Positions 16,986 to 25,097 of a stretch of DNA of 27,296 bases are shown one piece after another. Position 1 is the stretch's first letter; every line of letters starts with the position of its first letter. The position numbers and the translations under genes are program-made. The notes below the pieces were generated by a model. It ran no database searches and had not been told where the DNA came from. It saw nothing but the letters and a program-made list of their open reading frames with translations. The DNA is from a virus, in IMG/VR virus record IMGVR_UViG_3300042695_001683, positions 1 to 27,296 of that record. One strand, given 5' to 3'.

Positions 16986-19174
16986 TATCTCCTCCCTAGA
17001 GGCTTACCGCCCCTGCGTGGTACAGCGTAAATATCGTTATCATCATTGAATGAATCACTATCTGGATCGTAACCTTTTGGTAAATTCTTATAGTACTCAG
17101 CTACTGTTTTTGGTGCGTTGTTTCTACGAGAAATACCTTGTTTCTTACTACCTTCATAGTCCAATTCATTCAACAGTGTACCATTGCCACCATAGATATT
17201 CAGGCCCGTAATAGAGACGCCTGCCTTCGCTACGTCTCTAATGAATTCTGCAGTACCGCTTAGGTCAGATTCGTTTTCCTTTCCTCTTTTCTCCAGTGTC
17301 TTGTCATCCACTACAGAGACGTTGCCATCTCCATACATGTTTGGTGAGTACTCCGATAGCTCAATGAACAACCCTCCAAGGGCCAACATCCAAGCATCTA
17401 GTCTATGGTCTCCGACCGTAGCGTTTTCGGGCCCGTAGATAGGACGATTGGTTTGTGGGTTACGCCTTACGATGATGTAGTTTCCAAGTTCGTTTTTTAG
17501 TTGCTCATCATCTTTAGGGAATACAAACTTTTCATCTTCAAAGATACGCATTGCGTTTTCTACAAGGAAGTCTTTCGCGGTCTTTTGGATTTCGCGGCCG
17601 TCTACTGGCGACCTCAGAGTTACCTTCGAAGAGAAGTTGAACGACTTGATGATGTCTACGATTCGAGCTGCGGACTTTTCTCTTTCTGTTTTCTTTTCCT
17701 TTTCTCTCATAGCAAGAGAGTAAACTTGCAAGTCCTCAATAATTGTGTGGCCGTACCCGTCGTCTGCATAGATATAGTCCAGGTTCCACTTATGAGTGAG
17801 GCGAATTACTTCTTCTTTCCACTTAATAGAAGAGAACTCTGACTGGGAGATGTTGATTGCTTCGAGTCCAATCCACCTATGTCCATCTGCATCATAGCCA
17901 GCTACATAGAACTCAGTACCCGCATTCTTGTTCCAGTCAATGCCCATACACTTGATGAGCTTCTCGGGTCGCGCCACCCCTAATTTAGTACGCAAAGTAT
18001 GATTACTAATGGTTTCATAATACGTGTACTCTCTAAGGGCACTCATAATCCAAGAAGGACGGAATACAGAAGAGCCACCATCAATAAACTCGGCCATAAA
18101 CTCAGACATGATAGAGTCTTTGCTCTTGCCCTTGGTAAGAAGGTCTTTAGTTTCGTCCCATTGAGGTAGAACTGTAGTTGGGATGTGATCTTCTTTGAAT
18201 GAGGCATCTTGCATGCACCATTTATAGAAGGCGGCGCGCTTACCAATAGGAGTAGAAGTAGCAATGATTCGAGTGTTCTTACGAGTAGCCATAATAGGAA
18301 TAATGGCATCATCAAGAATCTTCTCTGGAATCATATCCATTTCGTCTAGATAGATGATGTCGGCAGACTGTCCACGCATGGTACCACCAGAAGAGCCGTC
18401 TTGCTTGACGCCAACGCCTGAAACGAATCCTTTGATCACGCCACCATTCTTGAACTCCATACGTAAAGGAGGAGTTTTAGCATACAAGGAGCCGCTGGCT
18501 CCTGTAGTGACTTGGGCAGCTAGCTCGGGACAACGAAGAAGCAAATCTTCCATTTCCTGAAAGATCGCGTTAATCTGAGCTTGGTAAGGAGTAACGATCA
18601 TGATCTGAGGGCCGGCGTAAACATTCTGCCCGTTTGATTTACCCTTAGGAATCTTTACAGTCTCAACAGCATGTAGCAACTTAAGAGCAATGGCAAACGT
18701 TTTCCCTGAACGCCGTCCTTCTCTAAGGGCAATTCTTCTCGAAGTACAGCGAATCTGCTCCTTCTGATAGGGTCTAAGGTACCACTCGTTATCAGTATCC
18801 TTAGTAGAATCATCAAAACCAAACATAAGCTCACACCAAGCAACAGGATCTTGTGTGGCCCGTAGTACTAAAGTGGCGCGCTCACGAGAAATGCCATCTT
18901 TGATCATCATCTGATCTACAATTTCAGCAGATCCAGGAGGCAGAGAGTTCTTGATCCCACTGCAAGGAATATTGTTCTCACCATACTTAATGTGTTGGCG
19001 CGCAATACAAGCAACACAGGTACGATGCCATTCAGGATTGATATCGAACTTCTTCCTAAGCCAAATGATTTCCGCTTCTGTTAGCTTAACGTAAGGGTCC
19101 TGATATTTAACCTTGTATTCATTCTCTGTGTAGAGCCTGTTTCTGATCCAATCTAACGTAATCTGCTCAGCCAT
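16985..19174 (-). CDS. terL: Terminase large subunit (729 aa)
   Basis: The packaging motor that pumps and cuts DNA at the portal. The ATPase part has Walker A G153-RRSGKT159, Walker B I-I-Y-L-D277-E278 and the coupling motif T306-S-T-P309. The RNase H-type nuclease domain carries D413 (GIDWNK), D471-D472 (ADDGYG) and the late D589/D593 (GDHRLDAW), so all catalytic acids are present. An N-terminal cysteine group (C53, C56, then H61 and C71) may bind zinc and is an extra relative to the core fold. The last 100 residues are polar and Gly/Asn-rich. Its start overlaps the upstream gene by 8 bases. Confidence 0.95.
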   Translation of the reverse strand: MAEQITLDWIRNRLYTENEYKVKYQDPYVKLTEAEIIWLRKKFDINPEWHRTCVACIARQHIKYGENNIPCSGIKNSLPPGSAEIVDQMMIKDGISRERATLVLRATQDPVAWCELMFGFDDSTKDTDNEWYLRPYQKEQIRCTSRRIALREGRRSGKTFAIALKLLHAVETVKIPKGKSNGQNVYAGPQIMIVTPYQAQINAIFQEMEDLLLRCPELAAQVTTGASGSLYAKTPPLRMEFKNGGVIKGFVSGVGVKQDGSSGGTMRGQSADIIYLDEMDMIPEKILDDAIIPIMATRKNTRIIATSTPIGKRAAFYKWCMQDASFKEDHIPTTVLPQWDETKDLLTKGKSKDSIMSEFMAEFIDGGSSVFRPSWIMSALREYTYYETISNHTLRTKLGVARPEKLIKCMGIDWNKNAGTEFYVAGYDADGHRWIGLEAINISQSEFSSIKWKEEVIRLTHKWNLDYIYADDGYGHTIIEDLQVYSLAMREKEKKTEREKSAARIVDIIKSFNFSSKVTLRSPVDGREIQKTAKDFLVENAMRIFEDEKFVFPKDDEQLKNELGNYIIVRRNPQTNRPIYGPENATVGDHRLDAWMLALGGLFIELSEYSPNMYGDGNVSVVDDKTLEKRGKENESDLSGTAEFIRDVAKAGVSITGLNIYGGNGTLLNELDYEGSKKQGISRRNNAPKTVAEYYKNLPKGYDPDSDSFNDDNDIYAVPRRGGKPLGRR

Positions 19175-19592
19175 TGATGATATTCCTGTTGATAGGCACT
19201 AGGTATTCTTTTGCCTCAAACAATTGGTGGAGTTCTGTTTCGTAAACACTCCAAACTAGAGTGTTGCTCTCAATTTCGTAGGTCATGACTTTCCCTACAA
19301 TAATTGGTGACATGATATGTCTTTCCAAAACAAGATTTACGTGGTCGCTGTCGCCCAAATCATAGATCTCAATTCTGAAGTCATCAAATGTTGCAGTCCA
19401 GGCGTTCTTGTAAGACTTAACTACTGGCTTCTTCTCCAAGAACTGCGTCGATGCCATGATAAAAGGCGCAATTTCTTCATACAGCATTCCAGCAGTAAAT
19501 AGAATTAACGTCTTTTTTTGAGACAGAGAGTTAGAGATATCATTCCAAATAGTCATCTTGCTGGAGAAAGTAAGCATCATGTGTAGGGTCAC
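19167..19592 (-). CDS. Unknown protein before terminase (141 aa, start uncertain)
   Basis: The frame can begin at GTG 19592, which overlaps the upstream stop (GTGA), or at ATG 19580 or 19577 inside it. AGGA is only one base from the GTG and 13 from ATG 19580, so no start is ideal and re-initiation after the upstream stop is likely. The product is a mixed alpha/beta domain with alternating strands (WTATFDDFRIEIYDLG, VNLVLERH, TLVWSVYETELH). No family is recognised. Its place just before the large terminase invites a packaging role, but it lacks an evident helix-turn-helix. Confidence 0.55.
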   Translation of the reverse strand: MTLHMMLTFSSKMTIWNDISNSLSQKKTLILFTAGMLYEEIAPFIMASTQFLEKKPVVKSYKNAWTATFDDFRIEIYDLGDSDHVNLVLERHIMSPIIVGKVMTYEIESNTLVWSVYETELHQLFEAKEYLVPINRNIING

Positions 19593-20572
19593 ATCCTATA
19601 GCTAGAGTGGTAGTTCTTGGATGGGTAGTGCATGAAGTTAGCCTCCCTTCCAAGGGCCGATCTGGCATTCATGTGAGATCTCTGAATAGCCTGAACAGCA
19701 CGGGAGCGCATAGTAGTGGCCCCTTCAGTCATAAAGGCTGCCAAAGAACCATCTGTTTGTATAGACTTACGCATCTTCTGGTGAGAATTTGCCATTCGAA
19801 TCACTTCAGAAGCCCCACGTCCAATTGTACTAATAGCGGCACCACCCATCATTGCAGTGCCTGCTGCAGCAAACATAAGAGGGTGGCGCGCAATATTCCT
19901 CAAAGGGGCGCCACCAACCATACCACCCATCAAGGTACCAATGGTCTCAAACCCAGGAATACCTGAAGCACCTCCTAGAGCTGCACCAATTGAAGCGCCA
20001 ATACCTGCGCCAATGCCTCGCCCTGCCATTCTAAGACCACCAGTATTCACCATACGCTGAACGATACCGGATCCAGCTTCACCATGTGTTCGTAGAGCGG
20101 CGCCCCTAACACCACTCCACATACCCGCATTAAGGGCCAAGTCATAAATGGCAGCATCCTTAGCACCTTGAATACCATTCTCTGAATACCCAGAAGCAAT
20201 AAAGTACATAGAAGAAGCAATACCGATACCTGGTCCAAGAAAAGAAGCTTTCCCTTTATGGCTGAGCTTAGTCATGGTCCTAAGATCAGGATAACCGCTC
20301 ATCAACGCACCACCAAGGGCACCACCTACTCCCATAGCAGAAGCAGAGTAATCGTCCCCAGTAAGCACAGAGAGACCAATTGAAGCAGCTACGCCAGCAG
20401 CACCACCAGCTAATGCTTTGGAGATAGCCCTCTGAGGGTTAATCTTTACGCTTGTGCGTAGCTTACCAAACTCAAAGAAGTCTTCGCCGTTCGCACCACG
20501 ACCAGAAGCCTCGAAGCCAAAGACTCCAAACATACCCTTATTCAAAGAACCTGAGAATGAATTTAGGCTCAT
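19589..20572 (-). CDS. Glycine-zipper membrane-type virion protein (327 aa)
   Basis: At least six Gly/Ala-rich hydrophobic segments lie at about 52-70, 80-95, 112-127, 184-202, 210-222 and 232-251, many with G-x-x-x-G or G-G-A-x-G-G spacing. The C-terminal 70 residues are hydrophilic and basic. AGGA lies 7 bases before ATG 20572 and overlaps the last codons of the upstream nuclease gene. The pattern suggests a protein that can insert into membranes, such as an ejection or pilot protein carried inside the head. No specific family is recognised. Confidence 0.5.
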   Translation of the reverse strand: MSLNSFSGSLNKGMFGVFGFEASGRGANGEDFFEFGKLRTSVKINPQRAISKALAGGAAGVAASIGLSVLTGDDYSASAMGVGGALGGALMSGYPDLRTMTKLSHKGKASFLGPGIGIASSMYFIASGYSENGIQGAKDAAIYDLALNAGMWSGVRGAALRTHGEAGSGIVQRMVNTGGLRMAGRGIGAGIGASIGAALGGASGIPGFETIGTLMGGMVGGAPLRNIARHPLMFAAAGTAMMGGAAISTIGRGASEVIRMANSHQKMRKSIQTDGSLAAFMTEGATTMRSRAVQAIQRSHMNARSALGREANFMHYPSKNYHSSYRM

Positions 20573-20574
20573 AA

Positions 20575-23500
20575 TTACATCCTATGGTGGTTGATCGGAG
20601 AATCTCCGAATTTGGAGTTAATATGTCGCTGCATGGCGGCCATTCTTTCCTTTTGCTCACGTTTCCGAGCTTTATCAGCACCGTAAATCTTATATGCTTC
20701 AAGAGAACGTTTTGAATAGACAGAGTTAGTTGTTCCTAACGAGTCAACGGCCAGATAACTATTCAATTCGTTAAGGTTGCTAGCAGAGTTCTTGTTGGCA
20801 TTAGTACCAGTGCCTTTTGTCTGAACAAAGTTCGTGTTGTCCTGCATTAAGTTACCAATGTACGTCCTGTAGTTTGCAGCAGTGTTACCTTCCATTCTAT
20901 AGGGCTTTACATTGTCACCGAATTTGTCCCACTTCTGTCCAATGTGTCGCGCAGTCTCTTCTGCCACACTGGCAGACATACCTCCTGACTGAGCTTGCTC
21001 CATAACAGAGATCAACTTCATAGTTTGATAGTTTTCAGCCATCTTGCTAGGCCGAGCAAACGTGTTAAAGGTGATCTGAGTACCAGCAGATTCAGAGAAA
21101 GCTCTATAGGTCTGAGCCCAAGGCGTAGCCCAAAGACCGCGGCGAGCTTCTACTGCCTTTTGTTCTGCATGTCTAAGGGCATCCCAGTCAGCATGAGCAT
21201 CCATGTAGCTACCGTAGGGTAGGTGGGCAGCTAAACCACGCTCTACAGCTTGCTGGTTTACGTTACGGCCGTCTGCAAACACAGTACCGACAGCACGTCC
21301 GTACGTGGCATCCTTCGGGTCATAAGCGATTTTAAGCTTCCCTGACGACATTAGCTGTTTCATGCCTGCAATAGCTTCTGTAGCTCCAGGCTGTGGAGTG
21401 TGCCATGACTTGTCGAACATGCCGTGGGAGATTTCTGTTGAGTCGATACCTTCAAGACGGAAGGTATGCGACCCTCCTAGTCCGAAAAACCTCTGTACCC
21501 CACCAAAAAAGCCCCTTTTCTTCAGCATTACGGTGTCGACGTCTTCAACTTCCATTTCCCAGTTGGAGTCTACGTCGATTACCCTCATATTCTCTGTATT
21601 TCTTAGATTTCCTAGTTCTCCCTCACCGGCAGCCCTACCTTGCAAGGCAGTTGACTTCTTAAAGGGGCTGCGAAATGGCCAGAACAACCCCGAGCTAGTG
21701 TCGTGATGGACTGCGTTGTACTTCATTCTGTTGTACTTTTCGCGTTCTTCAAGCAAATCTTGATGCACTAGAACATCAAAAGACGTAGCTGGACCACGGT
21801 ACGGAGAACCGAAGTCGGTATTCATGCTACGTGTGGCCTTTGCCATACCTGTTTCAGCAAAACCATCGGATTGCTTTCTTAATAGTTCGTATTCTTTGTA
21901 GTCCATCGTTAGGACAGAGCGGCTGTTGTCGTAGTCTTCTACGCGACTTTCTTGGGACATTGAGTGTCCGATTAGTCCTAGGGCACCAACAGCCACCGCG
22001 GCCATACCAGCGCGAGGCACGTTATTGATGATTGTAGTGCCTACTTTGGAAGCTCTGCCTGCGGCATTACCTACGAAGTTACCTAATCCCATAGGAGCCC
22101 ATCTGGAGCTCAGCCTTCCAGCAAGTCTCCTACCATCGTAGTTCAGCATCCTACGGGCATTTGCACTGAAGTAGCTGTCTAGAGCAGTGCCAGTTTCTTC
22201 TTCTACGTGTACGTTTGCTAACTCTTTCCTAGACTGGAAAGGTAGTCCTTCTCTATTTCTTCTTTCAGTTTCGCTTTGGATAAAATTCTGCATTTTATCC
22301 CATTCTTTTCGCTGGTCTAAGCCGTACTGTGAGAAGTCGTTTCTTTTGATTACTTCCTCGTAGTAATCCTCTTCTGTGGTACTAAATTTCTGAGCGAAGT
22401 CAGCTCTAAAAACGTCTTTTGGCTTCCCAGAAGGAGTCGCCTGTCTCATTGCGATTACTCTGTCGATGCCATCAGTATGGGTAGCATACTTTTTGGTCTC
22501 GATGTCGCCGATTCCTCTCTCGTACTGCTGCAACAAGTGTCGTCTTCTCAAGACATGTACGGAGTCATTGTACATTTCGAAGTATTTCAGAACTCCAGCG
22601 AGAGGGCCTTGTCCCTTCCTTGCTTCCTCAATCGCCAATCTCCCTTCTTCTTTCCCTCCTTCTAGCAGATCGAAAGCCCTTAGGCTTTCGATCTTTCTTT
22701 GTAGAACGTATGCTTCGCTCTTCGCTGCGTCTTCTGCCGCTCTGTGGGCTTCTGATCCAAGCAAGCCTTGCTCTGCTTTCTTTCCTGTTTCAAAGGCTGC
22801 CCTTAAGAGACGCTCTTGGTAGTCGATACCTACACCAGCCATCTGCTTAGTGTTTACATCGATTAGTCCGTACGTCTTACCGTAAGAAAGAAGTGCGCGC
22901 GTTAAATCCTGAACGTCTCTGACTGCTACTTCGCCTGCTTTTGGAGTGAATTCTTTATATGCTTTCCACACGCCAATCCAGTTGCCGGTCATTTGAGCGT
23001 TGGTTCTTGCTTTGCTTACTTCACTTCCCGTTACGTAGAATGGTTCAGGAAATGTTGAGCGTGTCTCGAACACGCTCTTCCATTGGTCTACAGAAGCTTT
23101 GTTGGATTGGGCCATTGCTCCGAGTGTCGCGCCAAATTGCTTAGCTTCGAATACTGCGTTAGCGATCCAGACAGTGCTTCCTTTTGTAGGGTCTTGGGCT
23201 CTTGTAATAGCTTGTCTTAGTGGTCCCTGCATCCCCATGATGTCTTCCATAGGGATATTCGCGCCGCCCAGCTCATATTTGATGCCAGCAGCCCTGAACT
23301 CTGCTTCTCTAAGGGCGATCTCTCCTGCTGTAGGATAGTTCCCTAGCAGATGTGGATGGGCGTTCTTTTCTTTAAGCTGCTTCCACAGGAAGGTGTTCGT
23401 TGTTTCTAGCGCTTTTAAGATTTCATCAGCGTTCGTTAGTCTAGCTGCGTCGAGCTTGTACTCTCTGACAAGCATAGAGACCAGTGCGTCTTTCCATGTG

Positions 23501-23733
23501 AGGAAGTTCTTTGCAGTATATCTGCTACCGCGGAAGGACCTCATATTCGCTTCGTCTTGGAAAGCGCCTGTTTCGATGTTTACTTCTTGGGGTCGCGGCA
23601 AAAACTCAGTAACTTTGTTTTCAGCAAAGTTATAGTACGCAATTTCAGTGAATCCCGAACCAGCCTCTCTTGAAAGAGTCTCAGTATCGAGCACGCCTGA
23701 GTTAATCAGGTATTGCCTTGTCCAATCGTCCAT
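20575..23733 (-). CDS. Giant virion-module protein with DEDDh exonuclease and SNase domains (1052 aa)
   Basis: The N-terminus reads as a DnaQ-like DEDDh exonuclease: motif I D16-T-E18 followed by E-I-A-Y-Y-N, motif II N192-x-x-F-E196 (Glu where Asp is usual), a D273-x2-D276-L-T-R-A-L helix, and motif III H330-x-A-x2-D335. A charged helical middle (about 340-540) leads to a hydrophobic Gly/Ala segment at 573-592. Residues about 728-870 match staphylococcal nuclease: D731-V-D733-T-V, F-R759-L-E-G-I-D764-S-T-E767, Y811-G-R813, D-G-R-N-V-N, R-G-L-A and E-A-R-R-G-L-W. These align with SNase D19/D21, R35, D40, E43 and R87 at the same local spacing. The remaining 180 residues are hydrophilic. It starts with GAGG after a terminator and heads the virion operon. 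I infer a nuclease that degrades or processes DNA during entry or packaging. The SNase call is strong, the exonuclease call good. Confidence 0.8.
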   Translation of the reverse strand: MDDWTRQYLINSGVLDTETLSREAGSGFTEIAYYNFAENKVTEFLPRPQEVNIETGAFQDEANMRSFRGSRYTAKNFLTWKDALVSMLVREYKLDAARLTNADEILKALETTNTFLWKQLKEKNAHPHLLGNYPTAGEIALREAEFRAAGIKYELGGANIPMEDIMGMQGPLRQAITRAQDPTKGSTVWIANAVFEAKQFGATLGAMAQSNKASVDQWKSVFETRSTFPEPFYVTGSEVSKARTNAQMTGNWIGVWKAYKEFTPKAGEVAVRDVQDLTRALLSYGKTYGLIDVNTKQMAGVGIDYQERLLRAAFETGKKAEQGLLGSEAHRAAEDAAKSEAYVLQRKIESLRAFDLLEGGKEEGRLAIEEARKGQGPLAGVLKYFEMYNDSVHVLRRRHLLQQYERGIGDIETKKYATHTDGIDRVIAMRQATPSGKPKDVFRADFAQKFSTTEEDYYEEVIKRNDFSQYGLDQRKEWDKMQNFIQSETERRNREGLPFQSRKELANVHVEEETGTALDSYFSANARRMLNYDGRRLAGRLSSRWAPMGLGNFVGNAAGRASKVGTTIINNVPRAGMAAVAVGALGLIGHSMSQESRVEDYDNSRSVLTMDYKEYELLRKQSDGFAETGMAKATRSMNTDFGSPYRGPATSFDVLVHQDLLEEREKYNRMKYNAVHHDTSSGLFWPFRSPFKKSTALQGRAAGEGELGNLRNTENMRVIDVDSNWEMEVEDVDTVMLKKRGFFGGVQRFFGLGGSHTFRLEGIDSTEISHGMFDKSWHTPQPGATEAIAGMKQLMSSGKLKIAYDPKDATYGRAVGTVFADGRNVNQQAVERGLAAHLPYGSYMDAHADWDALRHAEQKAVEARRGLWATPWAQTYRAFSESAGTQITFNTFARPSKMAENYQTMKLISVMEQAQSGGMSASVAEETARHIGQKWDKFGDNVKPYRMEGNTAANYRTYIGNLMQDNTNFVQTKGTGTNANKNSASNLNELNSYLAVDSLGTTNSVYSKRSLEAYKIYGADKARKREQKERMAAMQRHINSKFGDSPINHHRM

Positions 23734-23744
23734 GTAGTTACCTC

Positions 23745-23772
23745 AAAAATATAAGGCCCTTACGGGCCTTAT
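23745..23772 (-). terminator. Rho-independent terminator ahead of the double-nuclease gene
   Basis: On the minus strand a 9-bp stem (ATAAGGCCC with GGGCCTTAT) and GTAA loop are followed by ATTTTT. It lies between the Cys-cluster gene stop and the nuclease gene SD, so most nuclease and later transcription should need a promoter of its own or read-through. Confidence 0.85.
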
Positions 23773-23788
23773 ACATTAAACTAGTTGG

Positions 23789-24592
23789 TTAGTCATCGTC
23801 GATTGGAATGGCTTCTCTCACTTTCTCCTTACTATCTAGCACAATTGTCTCTTTTGCTCCTTTCTCTAGCAGTTTGCGGATCATTTCTAGTTCTGTCTTC
23901 AGAGTAGAGCCGTTAGAAGTGTCACCTAGTTTGCTAGCAACATCATGTTTAGCTTTACGAGTCTCCATCAAACTCTCTAGTAGTTTAATGCGCCTCGATT
24001 CTTGAGTGTTCATAAGAGCGATTACAGGATGTAGCTGTGTGGTTTTCTTTAGAATCACACCATGCTCTCCCTGAATCTCTTCCAAATCTTGCTTCAAGAA
24101 GTTGCGGCCATCTCCATCATTGTCCCCATTAGCAAGAACTAGCATAGCTCTTTGCTTGTACAGGTCAATAACAGCCAATTCGTTAACAATCGCCATTTCG
24201 ATAGGATTGCTTGGATCTACTTGTAGGTGAAGCAGGTAGTCTACAGTTTTCTGCTGTAAGAAAGTCATTTCGAACACGCAAGGCCGGTAGAGAGGATAAT
24301 CCTCGTCGTTGCCAGGTAATGGGCGCCCACTTTCGTCACGTTCAGGGATTGGACAAGAGTTAAAAAATGGACATTTCGTAGGTCCAGCACAAGAAATTGG
24401 CGCGACCGTGTGCATACCATGCTTACGTCTAAGTAGCGAGTTCTCAATTCTTGTTCTTTTAGCTGGGTCTAAGTTATCCAAGTAATTTTCGTAGTTATCA
24501 TCTCCGTAAGACAAAGCATTAATGGCGTCTTCTTGACGCCTAGCTAAATCAGTCTCTCCGGGAAGAGAGATAAGTTTACGCCTGCTCCCCAT
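23789..24592 (-). CDS. Four-cysteine cluster protein, candidate small terminase (267 aa)
   Basis: I start at ATG 24592, which has AAGGAG 7 bases upstream. The N-terminal half holds C68-x5-C74-x5-C80 and a further C105 in P-F-F-N-S-C-P and Y-R-P-C contexts, typical of a metal or Fe-S site. The C-terminal half is helical with a long charged coiled coil (about 195-250: M-N-T-Q-E-S-R-R-I-K-L-L-E-S-L-M-E-T-R-K-A-K). Coiled-coil helical proteins of this length in this place, ahead of the virion operon, are often small terminase subunits, but the large terminase is three genes away and the DNA-binding domain is not obvious. Treat the role as tentative. Confidence 0.4.
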   Translation of the reverse strand: MGSRRKLISLPGETDLARRQEDAINALSYGDDNYENYLDNLDPAKRTRIENSLLRRKHGMHTVAPISCAGPTKCPFFNSCPIPERDESGRPLPGNDEDYPLYRPCVFEMTFLQQKTVDYLLHLQVDPSNPIEMAIVNELAVIDLYKQRAMLVLANGDNDGDGRNFLKQDLEEIQGEHGVILKKTTQLHPVIALMNTQESRRIKLLESLMETRKAKHDVASKLGDTSNGSTLKTELEMIRKLLEKGAKETIVLDSKEKVREAIPIDDD

Positions 24593-24788
24593 TCGGGATC
24601 TCCTTAACGTCACGAACTACGAAATGAGAAGTCCATTCATCCCGCGGCTCCTCAATTTCCTCTGCAACAGGGACAGGTTCCTCAGAAGTCATATCAATAG
24701 CAAAGGCAGTAATCGGCGCAACCGTCAATTTCTCCTTTACGGGCACGGCTACAATCTTGTTTTCTTTGTTCCTAGTCATCAGTACCAT
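24576..24788 (-). CDS. Small acidic-ended unknown protein (70 aa)
   Basis: ATG 24788 has an excellent GGAGGTG site 5-6 bases upstream, which itself lies in the end of the tiny upstream frame. The first 35 residues are basic and beta-like (V-A-V-P-V-K-E-K-L-T-V-A-P-I-T), the middle is very acidic (EEPVPVAEEIEEPRDE) and the end mixed. It overlaps the start of the Cys-cluster gene by 17 bases. Function unknown. Confidence 0.65.
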   Translation of the reverse strand: MVLMTRNKENKIVAVPVKEKLTVAPITAFAIDMTSEEPVPVAEEIEEPRDEWTSHFVVRDVKEIPNGEQA

Positions 24789-24886
24789 TTGTACACCTCC
24801 ATAACAACTTCACCAGTAATACCATCTACAATCTCAAAATACTCTTCCATTTCATACAGAACGTAGTTCTTGCTCCAATAAGTCAC
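24779..24886 (-). CDS. Tiny overlapping protein (35 aa, GTG start)
   Basis: A frame from GTG 24886 to TGA 24779 has AGGAG five bases upstream. It overlaps the end of the 81-codon gene by 35 bases and the start of the 70-codon gene by 10 bases. The product is aromatic and acidic (M-T-Y-W-S-K-N-Y-V-L-Y-E-M-E-E-Y-F-E-I). The tight tiling suggests real translation or at least coupling, but with 35 codons this is uncertain. Confidence 0.45.
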   Translation of the reverse strand: MTYWSKNYVLYEMEEYFEIVDGITGEVVMEVYKWY

Positions 24887-25097
24887 ACTCACTCCTAATA
24901 TCATTAAGTAGCTTCAACAAAGCATCCTTCTCATTCTCACTCTTAAACAATTCAAGAGACTTCTTAGCGTACCTACACTCAATACCAAGATCAGAATTCT
25001 TAACAAAGAAGAAGTACCTATAAGCATGGAATGATTCAAGTTTGCCAACAAGCTCTTTTAGAGCTTTGAGTTTACCACTAAACTTATAGAATTGCAC
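24852..25097 (-). CDS. Small helical protein at head of leftward operon (81 aa, GTG start)
   Basis: I place the start at GTG 25097 because GGAGG lies four bases upstream; the open frame extends further up, but that part has no ribosome site and reads like non-coding AT-rich DNA. The product is a Lys/Glu/Leu-rich helical protein with heptad-like Leu spacing (LKALKELVGKLES, then LLKLLNDIRSECDLLEQEL), probably a coiled coil. It is the first leftward gene. No family is recognised. Confidence 0.6.
   Translation of the reverse strand: MQFYKFSGKLKALKELVGKLESFHAYRYFFFVKNSDLGIECRYAKKSLELFKSENEKDALLKLLNDIRSECDLLEQELRSV

Noticed and set aside
19589-20640. The 327- and 1052-residue proteins both end in R-M after an H/Y-rich stretch, hinting at a shared C-terminal packaging signal.
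   Set aside because: The last codons AGG ATG before TGA or TAA coincide with the AGGA ribosome site and start region of the next gene, so the shared ending is largely forced by overlap. A weak QR-H-N similarity further in is too short to trust.
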